DNA of 64,000 nucleotides from Streptomyces sp. TLI_235. Its GTDB lineage: Bacteria > Actinomycetota > Actinomycetes > Streptomycetales > Streptomycetaceae. Position 1 is the stretch's first letter; each line of letters starts with the position of its first letter. The translations under genes were made by a program, and so were the position numbers. The stretch lies in assembly GCA_002300355.1 (NCBI GenBank), contig NSGV01000003.1, forward strand, positions 62,001-126,000, in the 5' to 3' direction. Of the stretch, positions 26,202 to 35,236 are shown one piece after another. Under the pieces are notes generated by a model. The model was not told the DNA's origin and searched no databases. It saw only the letters and a list, made by a program, of their open reading frames with translations.

Positions 26202-26854
26202 TTCCTCACAGAGGCGACCATGCAGGTCTCACACGAGGCCATCTACCTCTCGCTCTACGACCCGCGACGCCGCAAGACCCTTGACCGCGCACCGACCCAA
26301 AACTGCGGGCCGGTCGCCCGATGCGCCAACAAAGGGCGCCCGCCGGCCCTCAGGCCGGGGCATCATCCGCGCCATGGTGTCCATCACCGAACGCCCCGCC
26401 GGAGTCGAGGACCGCACCGTTCCCGGCCAGTGGGAGGGCGACCTGATCATGGGCACCAGGCCGTCCGCCATCGCCAGGCTCGTCGAGCGCACCAGCCGCT
26501 TCACCGCCCTGGGGCCCCTGCCGGACGGCACCAAGGGCTAGCACGTCACGCCACACCTGACCAACCGTCTGCTCGGCATTCCCCGGCAGATGCAGTGCAC
26601 GCTGACCTGGGACCGCGGAGGGAGATGGCAGAGCACCGCGCCATCACGGCCGCCACCGGCGTCCCGGTCTACCTCTGCGAGCCCCGCAGCCCTTGGCAGC
26701 GCGACACGAACGAGAGCACGAACCGTCTGCCGCGGCAGCACCTCCCCAAGGGCGCCGACGTCCGCCGGTTCGGCCAGGACGACCTGGAGGCCACCGAACG
26801 CCCGCAGAGGTCTACGCCGACCTCCTGAACAGCGGTGATGCGTTGATCACTTGA
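26202..26854 (+). pseudogene. Decayed IS30-family transposase
   Basis: Pieces of an IS30 transposase lie in different frames: MQVSHEAIYLSLYDPRRRK (26220), then GRGIIRAMVSITERPAG and VPGQWEGDLIMG (first catalytic Asp) to a TAG at 26539, HVTPHLTNRLLG with LTWDRGG (second Asp), AEHRAITAATGVPVYLCEPR and SPWQRDTNESTNRLPRQ (Glu region) in another, and AEVYADLLNSGDALIT ending 26854. At least two frameshifts, one nonsense codon and a small deletion before the last piece are visible. No terminal inverted repeats were found. Confidence 0.75.
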
Positions 26855-27262
26855 GGTCGCCATCGTTCATTCAAGACCGTCGGGCGGGCCGCCTGAACAC
26901 CCTCCAGAGCCTTCAAAACTCCTTCAAAAACCAGCCTGATTCAACAACCCGCAATCACCCTTTTCGGACAGAACCCCCCGGCATGAGCACGCCCCTTGAA
27001 CCCCGCCCCGTCGCCGTCGCCGGTCAGGTTGTCGCCCTGGTGCTCGCCCGGAAGTGTGACAGTTCCGCGAACGGTTCCCGCTCGACACCCCGTTCCAGCA
27101 CACTCATCACCACGGCCTTCGTCTGTCGCCTGCTCTGCCCAGAGCACAGGATCAGACGAGGGCCGCTCTCACGTCCGGCGAATGCCCATGTGGGTGATCA
27201 CTTTCGAGGCGCCGTTCGAATCGGTGGATAAACGGCAAGCTGACACACGGAGCATGAACGGA
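26855..27262. other. Gene-free stretch after IS scar
   Basis: About 400 bp without a convincing gene. The short frames on both strands show no ribosome site or recognisable domain. On the minus strand, near 27104-27020, a frame reads MSVLERGVEREPFAELSHFR and stops soon after. It could be the displaced N-terminus of the truncated transposase at 25.5-26.2 kb. No promoter or terminator could be supported. Confidence 0.4.
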
Positions 27263-27715
27263 TCACAGGTAGCTCTTGTCCCAGGTGTCCATGATGAGAG
27301 AGCGCATCGCTTCCTCGAAGCCGTGCGCCACCCGCTGGACCCCGGCATCCCCGCCGAGCAGGATGTCGCCATTCTCCGCGAGCAGCACGCTCTCCTCGGT
27401 GTCAAAGGCCAGGCCGACCGGCACCACCTGGAAGCCGGCCCGTCGGGCATAGTGGCGCACGTTGGCGGGATGCACGTCGAGGGCCTCCCTGACATCGGTG
27501 ACGAGTTCGACATCGAGGACCCCGCGGAACGACCAGGTGACAGAGAGACCACAGTAGTTCTCCAGGAATCGGCGGAGCCAGGGCGTGACCTCGTAGCCTG
27601 CCTCCCGATAGCGCGCGCATGCGTCGCCCAGGTCCACCGGCCGGTATTCGACCTGTGACGCTCCGATGAGGGCGCTCTCCAGCCCCGGCGGAAGCCGGTC
27701 TTTCTCTTCGGTCAT
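27263..27715 (-). CDS. SUKH-3-like immunity protein
   Basis: The 150-aa protein begins MTEEKDRLPPGLESALIGAS and contains AGYEVTPWLRRFLENYCGL, HYARRAGFQVVPVGLAFDTE and LLAENGDILLGGDAGVQRV, the order of segments in SUKH-3 proteins. SUKH proteins neutralise polymorphic toxins, often nuclease or deaminase toxins. Its ATG (27713-27715) overlaps the TGA of the toxin gene (ATGA), so production of immunity is coupled to the toxin. A longer upstream frame overlaps the toxin and is not used. Confidence 0.8.
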   Translation of the reverse strand: MTEEKDRLPPGLESALIGASQVEYRPVDLGDACARYREAGYEVTPWLRRFLENYCGLSVTWSFRGVLDVELVTDVREALDVHPANVRHYARRAGFQVVPVGLAFDTEESVLLAENGDILLGGDAGVQRVAHGFEEAMRSLIMDTWDKSYL

Positions 27716-30231
27716 CCCGTCAGCACCTTTCCCACGAAATCCGGCACCCACGATGCGCAGTTGACGCACATTTTGAACTTCTTGCCACGCGCGTTCACCG
27801 TGATGATATACAGATCCCCGGGCTTGACTCCCGCGTTGATCGCGCCGGTGCATACGCGTCCCTCGGCACACACCCCGGGGGGACGACCGGCCGGGTGCAG
27901 GGATTCCTGGGGCAATGCATCCAGAACAGCATCAGCCAGCCCGTCGGCCGAACCACTCTCGCCGAAGAACACCCGCCCGCTGACACGGTCGATTCCCGCG
28001 CCGAAAGCCCCGGGTAGAGTGTCACGCACACCGGCCGAGATCTCCTTCTCCAGCTGGTCGATACGATTCTTGGCCAACCCCATCAGGTATTTTCTCACTT
28101 GGTCGTCCGAGCCTTGAACAATCTCACGGGGCGCTTGGACGACGATGTCGTCGGCATGTTTGACCGGTTCGATCTGTTCCCCGCCGCCCGGGGGCAGCAG
28201 TGTTTGTTGGGGCGGGCTTCCGTCCCCGCCGGACTCGGACAGGGGCTGAACCGGGTGACGGTCTGCCGACAGGTCCGCTGGCGCGGGCGACGGTCCCTGG
28301 TGAGCGTCGGGGTGCAGGTCCAGGGCTGCGATCTGCTCGGTCACCGGCAGGTCGCCGCCGCCCACGTAGTGAACGACGTTCCCGCCCCAGGGATGGGGCC
28401 CCCCTGCCGGGGAACCGACATCAGCTGGCGCGACAGGCAGGGTGCTTCCCTTGTCGATGGGCGTTGCCGGACGGGTCATGTCCGGCGTCGGCCAGTGCGC
28501 CCCCGAAACCACGGGCGGATCCCCCAGCGGCGCGGCAGGCGGGACGCCGCCCTCGCCGGTAGGCGTTGCCGGACGGGTCATGTCCGGCGTCGGCCAGTGC
28601 GCCCCCGGAACCACAGGCGAATCCCCCATCGGGGGTGCGCCTTTGAGTGAGGGCTGGGGCACGTGCGCGGTGAAGACGACAGGGTGGGTGAGATGGTCGG
28701 GAACCACCACTGGCTTGAGGTCGGCGAATCCTGTCTCCCCACCGAAGCTGGCGAGCGATTCAGGACCGGCACTGAACGAGGTCGTCCCCGGCCTGCTCGT
28801 GCCAGGTGGGAACAACCCCTTCCCGGGGAGCCGGAGGCCCACCGGGCGGGCGCTGCTGTCGGGCAGGAGGAGGCCGTGCGGGCCGGACAGATAGGCGGTG
28901 CCGTCCAGGACTGCGGTCTCTGCGGGTATCAGCAGGCCGTGGTCGGTCAGCTTCAACGGAGCTCCCCCACCCAGGGCGGCGTCACCCGGGTGCAAGCGGA
29001 GCGCCGAGTCACCCCCGTGCGCGGCGCCGGAGAGGATGTCGAAGGCCAATGACGCGGTGTGGGAGGAGAATCCGAGGCCGCGTTCCAAAATGCCCTTGCC
29101 GAAAGCTCCGGCCACTCCGTATGCCCTGATCTCGTCGACAGCAACGGGAAGGAAGATGCCGATCCACCGCCAATCCCGCAGCTGTTCCCATGCGGCGGAC
29201 GGCAATGCATGCGCTGTGTCGATCAGCGCCGCGCCGATCCTGCGGAGATAGTCCGGGGTCAGCCGCAGCCCGTTCATGAACAGGTCGCCGCCCCGCCAAA
29301 CCACGCTGGCCGGCACCATCACCGTGGTCTGTGCAAGATGCGCCACCGTGGACAGCGGTGCCTCCAGCAGGCCGTGGCCGATGTCGGCGACGGACTTCAC
29401 CAGGCTGATCACACCGTCCACGCCACTGGTCAGCACCGTCTTGGCCACGCCGGTGAGGGACGAGGTGAGCTTGCCGAGTTGCTCCAGACTGAGGAGGGGC
29501 TTGGTCGTGGGCGCGAGAATGCCCAGGGTGGACAGCAGGAAGTCACCGACCGTGCCCTGTCCCTCGGCAAGGTCGACTCCTGCCTTGACGAATTGGGCCA
29601 CGCCCAATCCCCAGGCCGCCAGGGCGAACGGCCCGCCGAGGAACAGTGCCGGGATCGTGACCACAGTCGCGACCCAACCCACTGCAGTCCAGAAGGTGTC
29701 CCAGCAGTTGCTGCCGTCCCGGAACTCCGGTGCGGCCGCCGTTGCCTCTCTCAGTGCAGTTGCTGCGGTGAACGCCGCCGCGTCCACCTCGGCTGCAGCC
29801 TCCCGCGCTTGTTCCTTGAACCGGGCCGTCGCTTCCTGCCACCCGGCGAGTCGGGTCGGATCACTGCTGTCCGGCCGCGGCCCCAGTGCCACTGCCCCGG
29901 CCAGCGCGTCGTCGGCCCGGGACTGCTGCTCGGCCAGTACTGCACGGAACCTGTCCATGGCTTCGGCCGCCTGCCCGAACGCAGAGGCGATGGTGGCAAC
30001 ATATTGGGGAACCAGAGAGTCCAGCTTCCCGCGCAGCGCATCGGCTGTCTGCCCAACGAATCCGCCGTCTGCCACCGACCGGAACGCCGCACGCACCAGG
30101 GCATCGAACCGGCCCACCAGTTCTGCGACCTGGTTGAGACGGCCGATCATGGACCCCAGCTGGTCGAGATCGCCGGGCACGGGATCGACGGGCAGTCCCA
30201 GGGCGGACCAGTCGCCTGGCCTAGCACCCAT
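27712..30231 (-). CDS. T7SS polymorphic toxin with C-terminal deaminase-like domain
   Basis: The start is ATG 30231 (MGARPGDWSALGLP), with GGAGG 5 nt upstream; the GTG 6 nt earlier has none. In the 839-aa protein, residues 1-170 are a WXG-like helical domain (GFVGQTADALRGKLD), 180-330 are hydrophobic, and 330-690 are a Pro/Gly region with a 34-residue repeat. The last 130 residues include CAE (about 785) and CVNC (about 820), the zinc/catalytic pattern of deaminase-fold toxins such as the YwqJ-like group. The SUKH gene directly downstream supports a toxin role. Exact deaminase subgroup uncertain. Confidence 0.7.
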   Translation of the reverse strand: MGARPGDWSALGLPVDPVPGDLDQLGSMIGRLNQVAELVGRFDALVRAAFRSVADGGFVGQTADALRGKLDSLVPQYVATIASAFGQAAEAMDRFRAVLAEQQSRADDALAGAVALGPRPDSSDPTRLAGWQEATARFKEQAREAAAEVDAAAFTAATALREATAAAPEFRDGSNCWDTFWTAVGWVATVVTIPALFLGGPFALAAWGLGVAQFVKAGVDLAEGQGTVGDFLLSTLGILAPTTKPLLSLEQLGKLTSSLTGVAKTVLTSGVDGVISLVKSVADIGHGLLEAPLSTVAHLAQTTVMVPASVVWRGGDLFMNGLRLTPDYLRRIGAALIDTAHALPSAAWEQLRDWRWIGIFLPVAVDEIRAYGVAGAFGKGILERGLGFSSHTASLAFDILSGAAHGGDSALRLHPGDAALGGGAPLKLTDHGLLIPAETAVLDGTAYLSGPHGLLLPDSSARPVGLRLPGKGLFPPGTSRPGTTSFSAGPESLASFGGETGFADLKPVVVPDHLTHPVVFTAHVPQPSLKGAPPMGDSPVVPGAHWPTPDMTRPATPTGEGGVPPAAPLGDPPVVSGAHWPTPDMTRPATPIDKGSTLPVAPADVGSPAGGPHPWGGNVVHYVGGGDLPVTEQIAALDLHPDAHQGPSPAPADLSADRHPVQPLSESGGDGSPPQQTLLPPGGGEQIEPVKHADDIVVQAPREIVQGSDDQVRKYLMGLAKNRIDQLEKEISAGVRDTLPGAFGAGIDRVSGRVFFGESGSADGLADAVLDALPQESLHPAGRPPGVCAEGRVCTGAINAGVKPGDLYIITVNARGKKFKMCVNCASWVPDFVGKVLTG
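28460..28607 (-). repeat. Two identical 46-bp units in the toxin linker
   Basis: The 46-bp copies at 28460-28505 and 28562-28607 are identical and 102 bp apart, which is exactly 34 codons. They code the phrase containing GAHWPTPDMTRPATP twice. The duplication is in frame and probably recent, and lies between the hydrophobic region and the toxin tip. Confidence 0.8.
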
Positions 30232-30381
30232 CGGCACCTCCGGGTTCCGTCAGAAACCCCCCTGTCTCCCAGCAACGCGCTGCCCGGGACTCCGGTTCAT
30301 CCACGAACCGCCCGGCCGGGCCGTGCGTGGTGCGAGTGAGGACCTGCCGCCCTCGCCCCACCCGACATGGACAGGAGTGCC

Positions 30382-31158
30382 GTGAGAGATTTGGCGATCG
30401 ACTACGGCCTGCTGGCGCAGCTGGCCCGGACGGCCCGCGAGGCCGCCGACCTGTTGCAGCAGATGTCCGGCTCCGCCGCCTCCTCCCGGGTGGGCGACGA
30501 CTCCTCGCTCCGCCACGGCAGCACCAATGTGTCCGAACTTGGTCTCCAGCTCGACGACTTCCACTCCCGTTGGTCCGTCGCTCTGTCGAACGCCTCCGAC
30601 AAGGCCAAGAGCCTCGGCGAGCTGACCGACCAGCTCGCCAAGGAGTGGTTCGACGCGGACGCCGGTCTCGCCGCCCAATTCCTCGCCCGGATCTCGGCCA
30701 CAGGCGGCTCTATCTTGGAAGAGCGTGCCCGTCATCCGCTCACCGGTCAGCAGGAACAGCAACTGCCCCCTGAACTGCCCTCGATGGGCTGGTACGCCAA
30801 GACCCTGCCCAACGGAGCCTCCCAGGCGGCGATCCGCCACCCCGACGGCACAACGGTGATCACCGTGAACGGGCCCACGGGTCTCCTGTACACCCAGTCC
30901 ATCAGATCGGACGGGGACAGCGTCCACATGGCTGTCCAGCACGGTGACGGCCGGACCCAGAGCACCGATCTGGTCCGCAACAAGGACGGATCGCTCACCC
31001 AGACCGTCAGGGCGGACGGCAGGACAACTGTCCTGAGCGCCGCCGCCGGCAGCGACGACTTCGTGCTGATCAGTGAGAGCGGCCCACCGCAGGATTCGCA
31101 GGCGCCGGAACAGCCGACACCCACGGCATCCGCGGCATCGTCCCAGAGCTACTGGTGA
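30382..31158 (+). CDS. WXG-like protein with C-terminal beta domain
   Basis: GTG 30382 (VRDLAIDYGLLAQLARTARE) is chosen as start because AGGAG lies 5 nt upstream; the ATG at 30367 has no site. Residues 1-105 of the 258-aa protein form helices like an ESX hairpin (KEWFDADAGLAAQF in the second helix). Residues about 135-235 repeat a beta pattern (GTTVITVNGPTGLLYTQSI, DGSLTQTVRADGRTTVLS), followed by a Pro/Ser tail. It starts divergently from the toxin gene with a 150-bp gap and lies 59 bp before a small WXG-like gene. Probably a T7SS partner or substrate. Confidence 0.55.
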   Translation: MRDLAIDYGLLAQLARTAREAADLLQQMSGSAASSRVGDDSSLRHGSTNVSELGLQLDDFHSRWSVALSNASDKAKSLGELTDQLAKEWFDADAGLAAQFLARISATGGSILEERARHPLTGQQEQQLPPELPSMGWYAKTLPNGASQAAIRHPDGTTVITVNGPTGLLYTQSIRSDGDSVHMAVQHGDGRTQSTDLVRNKDGSLTQTVRADGRTTVLSAAAGSDDFVLISESGPPQDSQAPEQPTPTASAASSQSYW

Positions 31159-31217
31159 ACCACGGGCGGGTGACCAAACGTTTCCTACAGTCAAATACCC
31201 GGCAATCAGGAGGAACG

Positions 31218-31520
31218 ATGCCCTCGAACATCTCTGTCGACTACGACGCCGTCCAGCAGATGGCCCGCCAACTGGCCACCTCCGCCGACACCGTCATGCA
31301 ACAGGTCCAGGCCCTTCGGGGTCAGTTCAACCAGCTCGTCACCTCGCCCAGCCTGCACCTGGACCAGGCGAGCGGCCCGCTCCACGACCACTACCAGCAG
31401 TTCGATGCGATCCTCGCGAAGAACGTCGACGGGCTGAAGGAGTTCGGGGGCTTCCTGACCCACATCGTGTCGGCGATGCAGGATATGGACGGGAAGATCG
31501 CGCAAGCCATAGCAACCTGA
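31218..31520 (+). CDS. WXG100-like protein lacking the W-x-G
   Basis: ATG 31218 has AGGAGG 5 nt upstream. The 100-aa protein (MPSNISVDYDAVQQMARQLA) has the length and two-helix pattern of WXG100 proteins, but the turn reads SLHLDQASGP with no Trp. Such divergent hairpins often serve as partners for larger WXG effectors. It follows the 258-aa gene in one operon and is closed by a hairpin, after which the 854-aa WXG protein begins. Confidence 0.7.
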   Translation: MPSNISVDYDAVQQMARQLATSADTVMQQVQALRGQFNQLVTSPSLHLDQASGPLHDHYQQFDAILAKNVDGLKEFGGFLTHIVSAMQDMDGKIAQAIAT

Positions 31521-31553
31521 ACCGGTCCGGCCGGTGGGAAGCTCGCGCGCATC

Positions 31554-31594
31554 CCAGGCCCGCGGACCCGACACGTTGGACCCGCGGGCCCTGG
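31554..31594 (+). terminator. GC-rich hairpin after the small WXG gene
   Basis: GGCCCGCGG (31557-31565) pairs with CCGCGGGCC (31582-31590); CCA and TGG flanks extend the pairing with one bulge. It begins about 34 nt after the stop codon and lies before the next start at 31713. No T tract. Confidence 0.55.
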
Positions 31595-31712
31595 AGCGCG
31601 CTCCGACGGAGCGGCTAGCGTGCTTTGCTGCACGGTCATTGACGCGTCCGCAGGAACCGGGTGGCATTCGGCCGGGCAGTCCGTGACCGCCACCGGCCGG
31701 AGGGGCCTCTTC

Positions 31713-34277
31713 GTGTCCACCACACCCGAAGGACTCGTCACCAAGATCCTCACCGGGATCGAGTACCCGTCCGCCCGCGAGGACGACCTCTTGGCCCAGG
31801 CCCACACTTTCCACGGTCTCGCCGCTGACTTGCGTGCCCTCCACGAACGCCAGCGGGAACAGAGTACGTACGTCCCGGGCTGGCAGGGCCCCGGCCACGA
31901 CGCGCACCGCCAGGCCGTATCCAAGATCCTGGACGACCACCACGGCCTGCACGCCCTGGCAGAGCGCTCCGACGCCATCGGCGACGGCATCAGGAGTACC
32001 GCCAGTGCGACCGCGAAGGCGAAGTACCAGTTCTATGTCACCATCTCCTGGGTCCTGGCCTCTGCTGCATGGGCGTATCACTGCGCGGTCTTCACTGCCG
32101 GCGCCTCCCTGTCGTGGCTCGCCGCGATCGAGGCCGCCGCCCGCATTGCGCTGGGCCAGATCGGGCAGTGGCTCGTCCGTGCGATCGCCGCAGCCGGTAT
32201 GGGCGCGGTCCTCGTCGCCGGAACGGACGCCCTGGCCCAGGGCCTCACCGTCGCGGGCGGCTACGCGGACGGCTTCGATGTCGGCTCTTTCCTCATGTCC
32301 GCGGCCGTCGGCGCCGCAGGTGGTGCCATCGGCCTCGGCATCGGCGCACTCACCGGCGCCGCGGAACTCGCTGCCCTCGGCACCACCGAGCTCACAGCCG
32401 GTCTGCCCGGCCAGATCCTCGTCCAGGGAGTCGGCGGCTACACCACACAGCTGGTGGTGAGTGCAGCCGACGGACATCTCAACACCGACTGGGGCGGGTT
32501 CGTCGCAGGGGCAACCGGCGCACTCGCCGGCCATGCGGTCGCCCGCCGCGGCCTCATCACCGGTGCGGACGACGCGGCACCCACACGCCGGCGTGCCGCG
32601 CCTCACAGCACAGACGGCTGGACCATCGACGACAAGCCCCCGGCCTACCCGGAGAAGTTCGACGTCACCGACATCGCCGGATCCGCGCCGCACAGCACCG
32701 ACGAATGGTCGACCAGCGGCAGACCTCCGGCTTACTCGGAGACGTTCACCAGCCAGTGGACCATCGACGACAGGCCTCCGGCCTACCAGGAGAGGCTCGA
32801 TGTCTCCGCCCCCAAGGACATCGCCGGATCCGCGCACATCGCGTCCCAGATGCCTGAAGGCCTGATCAGCCCCGGCATCGAGGCGCCACTGCCGCACGAG
32901 ACCACACAGCGGACCTTTGCCGCACAGCGGCGGCCAGTCCGCGACACCGCCGTCCCCGCCTCTACGGAGCAGTGGTCCCCGCCCGCTCCGGCGCAGCCGA
33001 GGAGCGCGGCTGTCCCGGCCCCGCCCGACGTCCACGCTGTCCAGGACCACGGTCCGGCCACGCCCATGGGCAGAACCGCCCAGCCACAGGTGGGCCGCGC
33101 CCCAGGGACGCTACCCGAGGCACGCAGGCCGCTGCATGAGATCGGCGAGCCGTCCTGGACCGATCTGCCCGGCGGCCGGCCCGGGCACGCCATCGTGGCC
33201 GGCCCCGCCCCGGTGCTGTCCGCCGATCCCGGACCGACGGTCGTGGACCGACCGCTCCAGGCACCACCCACAGGCGTTACGGAGACCACTGTCCCAACCA
33301 CACCTGCCCCGCAAGGGTCCACCGGTCCTCCCACCGTCGCCGTGGACCGTCCCCCGACAAGTGGCCATGCCGCAGCGGACGCGGCCGGGCCGGGCTCGGC
33401 CCCCACAGCCCCCCAGGTGTCCGCAGTGCAGCCCGACGCGGAACCTGCCGCGCAGGTTCCGGTACGCGAGTATCGGGCGGACAACACGATGGACATCGTG
33501 CCTGCACCGGTGGATCCCGCTGTGGCCGAGCCAGTCGGCCCGCAGGTGCCCGAGCAGCCGGGCCCCGGTGCCACGGACCAACCTCCTGCCGCAAGCGCCA
33601 CCGGCCCCCACACGGCCTCGACAGAGACACCGCCGTCCATCGTGCGACAGACCGTGGCCCTGTCTCCTGGCCTCCCTGACTCGCCTGCCGAGGGTCAGGC
33701 CTTCCAGGGACCTTGGCCTGCCGGGGTTCCGGACCGGCCGACTATGGAACCGGCCGCGACCAGTTATGCCGACAACGTGCGTCGGGAGGCCCTGCAGACC
33801 CATCTCCTGGAGAACCCGCAGTCGGCCACGGGTTCGGCCCCCGTCGCTGCCAGCAGTCCCGTCTCGGCGGGTGCCCGGTCCCTCCCGGGAGAGATGGAAG
33901 TACCCGGTGTCAGCCGCCAGGAGATCCGCGCTGCCCTCAACCCACGAAACAGTGGTGTTCCCCGGCCCTGGGGATCGGGAGTGACGGGCAAGTCGGTCTA
34001 CGACCCGGTCCGGATCGCCGCGGTGCTCAACCGGGAGCCTCTGCAGGTCTACTCCTACAGCTCGCACAACGATCCCTACGGGTTCCGGTATCGGCGGGAC
34101 TCATTCAAGCAGGCCGGTGTGACGTCCTGTGACGGTCTGATCGCCAGGGCGAACGAAACACGTACTGCGGCGAGCCCGACGTACACCTATGCGACGAGCC
34201 CGACGGCGTACTCCTACCGGTATCCGCGCTCCGAGCGCTCCGGTTCCTACCCGGCCTCGGAGAACTCGGGCGGCTGA
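31713..34277 (+). CDS. Large WXG effector-like protein with PPAY repeats
   Basis: The start is placed at GTG 31713 (VSTTPEGLVTKILTG), with GGAGGGG upstream; a longer frame from 31620 has no site. In the 854-aa protein, residues 1-110 are WXG-like (YVPGWQGPGHDAHR), 115-270 are hydrophobic and Gly-rich, and 285-370 contain three repeats with RPPAY or KPPAY. A 400-residue Pro/Ala region follows, and the last 110 residues (GVSRQEIRAALNPRNSGV...) are Tyr/Ser-rich. The layout resembles T7SS polymorphic effectors, but the tip is not recognised and no immunity gene follows. Confidence 0.5.
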   Translation: MSTTPEGLVTKILTGIEYPSAREDDLLAQAHTFHGLAADLRALHERQREQSTYVPGWQGPGHDAHRQAVSKILDDHHGLHALAERSDAIGDGIRSTASATAKAKYQFYVTISWVLASAAWAYHCAVFTAGASLSWLAAIEAAARIALGQIGQWLVRAIAAAGMGAVLVAGTDALAQGLTVAGGYADGFDVGSFLMSAAVGAAGGAIGLGIGALTGAAELAALGTTELTAGLPGQILVQGVGGYTTQLVVSAADGHLNTDWGGFVAGATGALAGHAVARRGLITGADDAAPTRRRAAPHSTDGWTIDDKPPAYPEKFDVTDIAGSAPHSTDEWSTSGRPPAYSETFTSQWTIDDRPPAYQERLDVSAPKDIAGSAHIASQMPEGLISPGIEAPLPHETTQRTFAAQRRPVRDTAVPASTEQWSPPAPAQPRSAAVPAPPDVHAVQDHGPATPMGRTAQPQVGRAPGTLPEARRPLHEIGEPSWTDLPGGRPGHAIVAGPAPVLSADPGPTVVDRPLQAPPTGVTETTVPTTPAPQGSTGPPTVAVDRPPTSGHAAADAAGPGSAPTAPQVSAVQPDAEPAAQVPVREYRADNTMDIVPAPVDPAVAEPVGPQVPEQPGPGATDQPPAASATGPHTASTETPPSIVRQTVALSPGLPDSPAEGQAFQGPWPAGVPDRPTMEPAATSYADNVRREALQTHLLENPQSATGSAPVAASSPVSAGARSLPGEMEVPGVSRQEIRAALNPRNSGVPRPWGSGVTGKSVYDPVRIAAVLNREPLQVYSYSSHNDPYGFRYRRDSFKQAGVTSCDGLIARANETRTAASPTYTYATSPTAYSYRYPRSERSGSYPASENSGG

Positions 34278-34332
34278 CCCTCGGGAATCAGGTGCTGCCG
34301 GTGCGCCCGATCGGCGATCTCTCGGCGGGCTG

Positions 34333-35226
34333 TCAGCGGTTGCCCCCGGTGAACTGGGAGATGTCGATGCCCGAGCCGACGAACAGGGCGCCGGCGAGGA
34401 GCAGGACGGTGGCGGGGAGAAGGACGAGGGTGACGACGGCACTGACCTGAGGGACTGCGCGGGCCGCACGACGGCGGGCGCTCTGTGCTGCTTCCCGGCG
34501 GATGTCGCTGGCGATGAGCAGCAGGGCTTCGCCGAGCGGGGAACCGAGTTCCTCGGCCTGGAGGAGGGCGGTGACGAACATGCCGAGTTGACCGCTGGGG
34601 TTGCGTCGGCGCAGTTCTTCGAAGGCCGTGCGGCGGCTCATGCCCAGTTCCATCTGGCGCAGCAACGTGGCGATCTCCTCGCCGAGCGGCCCGGTCTGGC
34701 GTTCGGCCACGCGTTCCAGGGCCTGGCGGAAGCCGAGGCCGGCGCTGACGGTGACGGTCAACACGTCGAGGAAGTCGGGGAGGGTCCGCTCGATCTCCTG
34801 TCGGCGGCGTCCGATGGCCGAGTTGAGTGTGATGTCGGCCCAGAACAGGCTGATCGGAAGGATCAGTGCGGCCAGGACGGGTGATCCGTCCGCCAGGCAC
34901 AACAGGGCGAATCCCGTGCCGAGGACGGCCAGTCCTGCGCGCCGAGCGGCGTAGCGCTCAACGGTCAGGCCATGGGTTCCGGCCCGTTCGAGTCGTCCTC
35001 GGATGCGCCGGATGCGGCGGGGGCCCATCAGGACGAGGGTGTGCGCGACGAGCCGACGACCGATCAGTTCGGCCAGGGCGTACAGGGAGGGTGGCCGTCG
35101 GCGCGTGCCGGGGGGGGCGGGGGTCAGATCGGGGGGAAGTGTCGGCTCTGTGCGGCGCAGGCGCCAGCCCCAGCAGAGCAGTACGAAGCAGGCGGCCGCC
35201 GCGGGGGGGAGCCACAGGTCGTCCAT
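34333..35226 (-). CDS. tadC: Tad pilus inner-membrane platform protein TadC
   Basis: A 297-aa protein of the type II secretion F family. It has TM helices at about 10-25, 105-140 and 260-290, and the cytoplasmic motif LPDFLDVLTVTVSAGLGFRQALERV with GEEIATLLRQMELGMSRRTAF, typical of TadC. It should pair with TadB to form the membrane platform turned by the TadA ATPase. It lies 10 bp after tadB and is the last gene of the minus-strand Tad operon, convergent with the WXG effector-like gene. Confidence 0.9.
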   Translation of the reverse strand: MDDLWLPPAAAACFVLLCWGWRLRRTEPTLPPDLTPAPPGTRRRPPSLYALAELIGRRLVAHTLVLMGPRRIRRIRGRLERAGTHGLTVERYAARRAGLAVLGTGFALLCLADGSPVLAALILPISLFWADITLNSAIGRRRQEIERTLPDFLDVLTVTVSAGLGFRQALERVAERQTGPLGEEIATLLRQMELGMSRRTAFEELRRRNPSGQLGMFVTALLQAEELGSPLGEALLLIASDIRREAAQSARRRAARAVPQVSAVVTLVLLPATVLLLAGALFVGSGIDISQFTGGNR

Positions 35227-35236
35227 CCGGGCTCCC

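Noticed and set aside
26984..27231. Plus-strand frame beginning MSTPLEPRPVAVAG as a small gene
   Set aside because: No ribosome site or domain; it lies in an IS scar and may be antisense to a transposase fragment.
31620..31712. Earlier ATG-type start for the 854-aa WXG protein
   Set aside because: No ribosome site there; GGAGGGG precedes GTG 31713, which also gives the expected WXG N-terminus.
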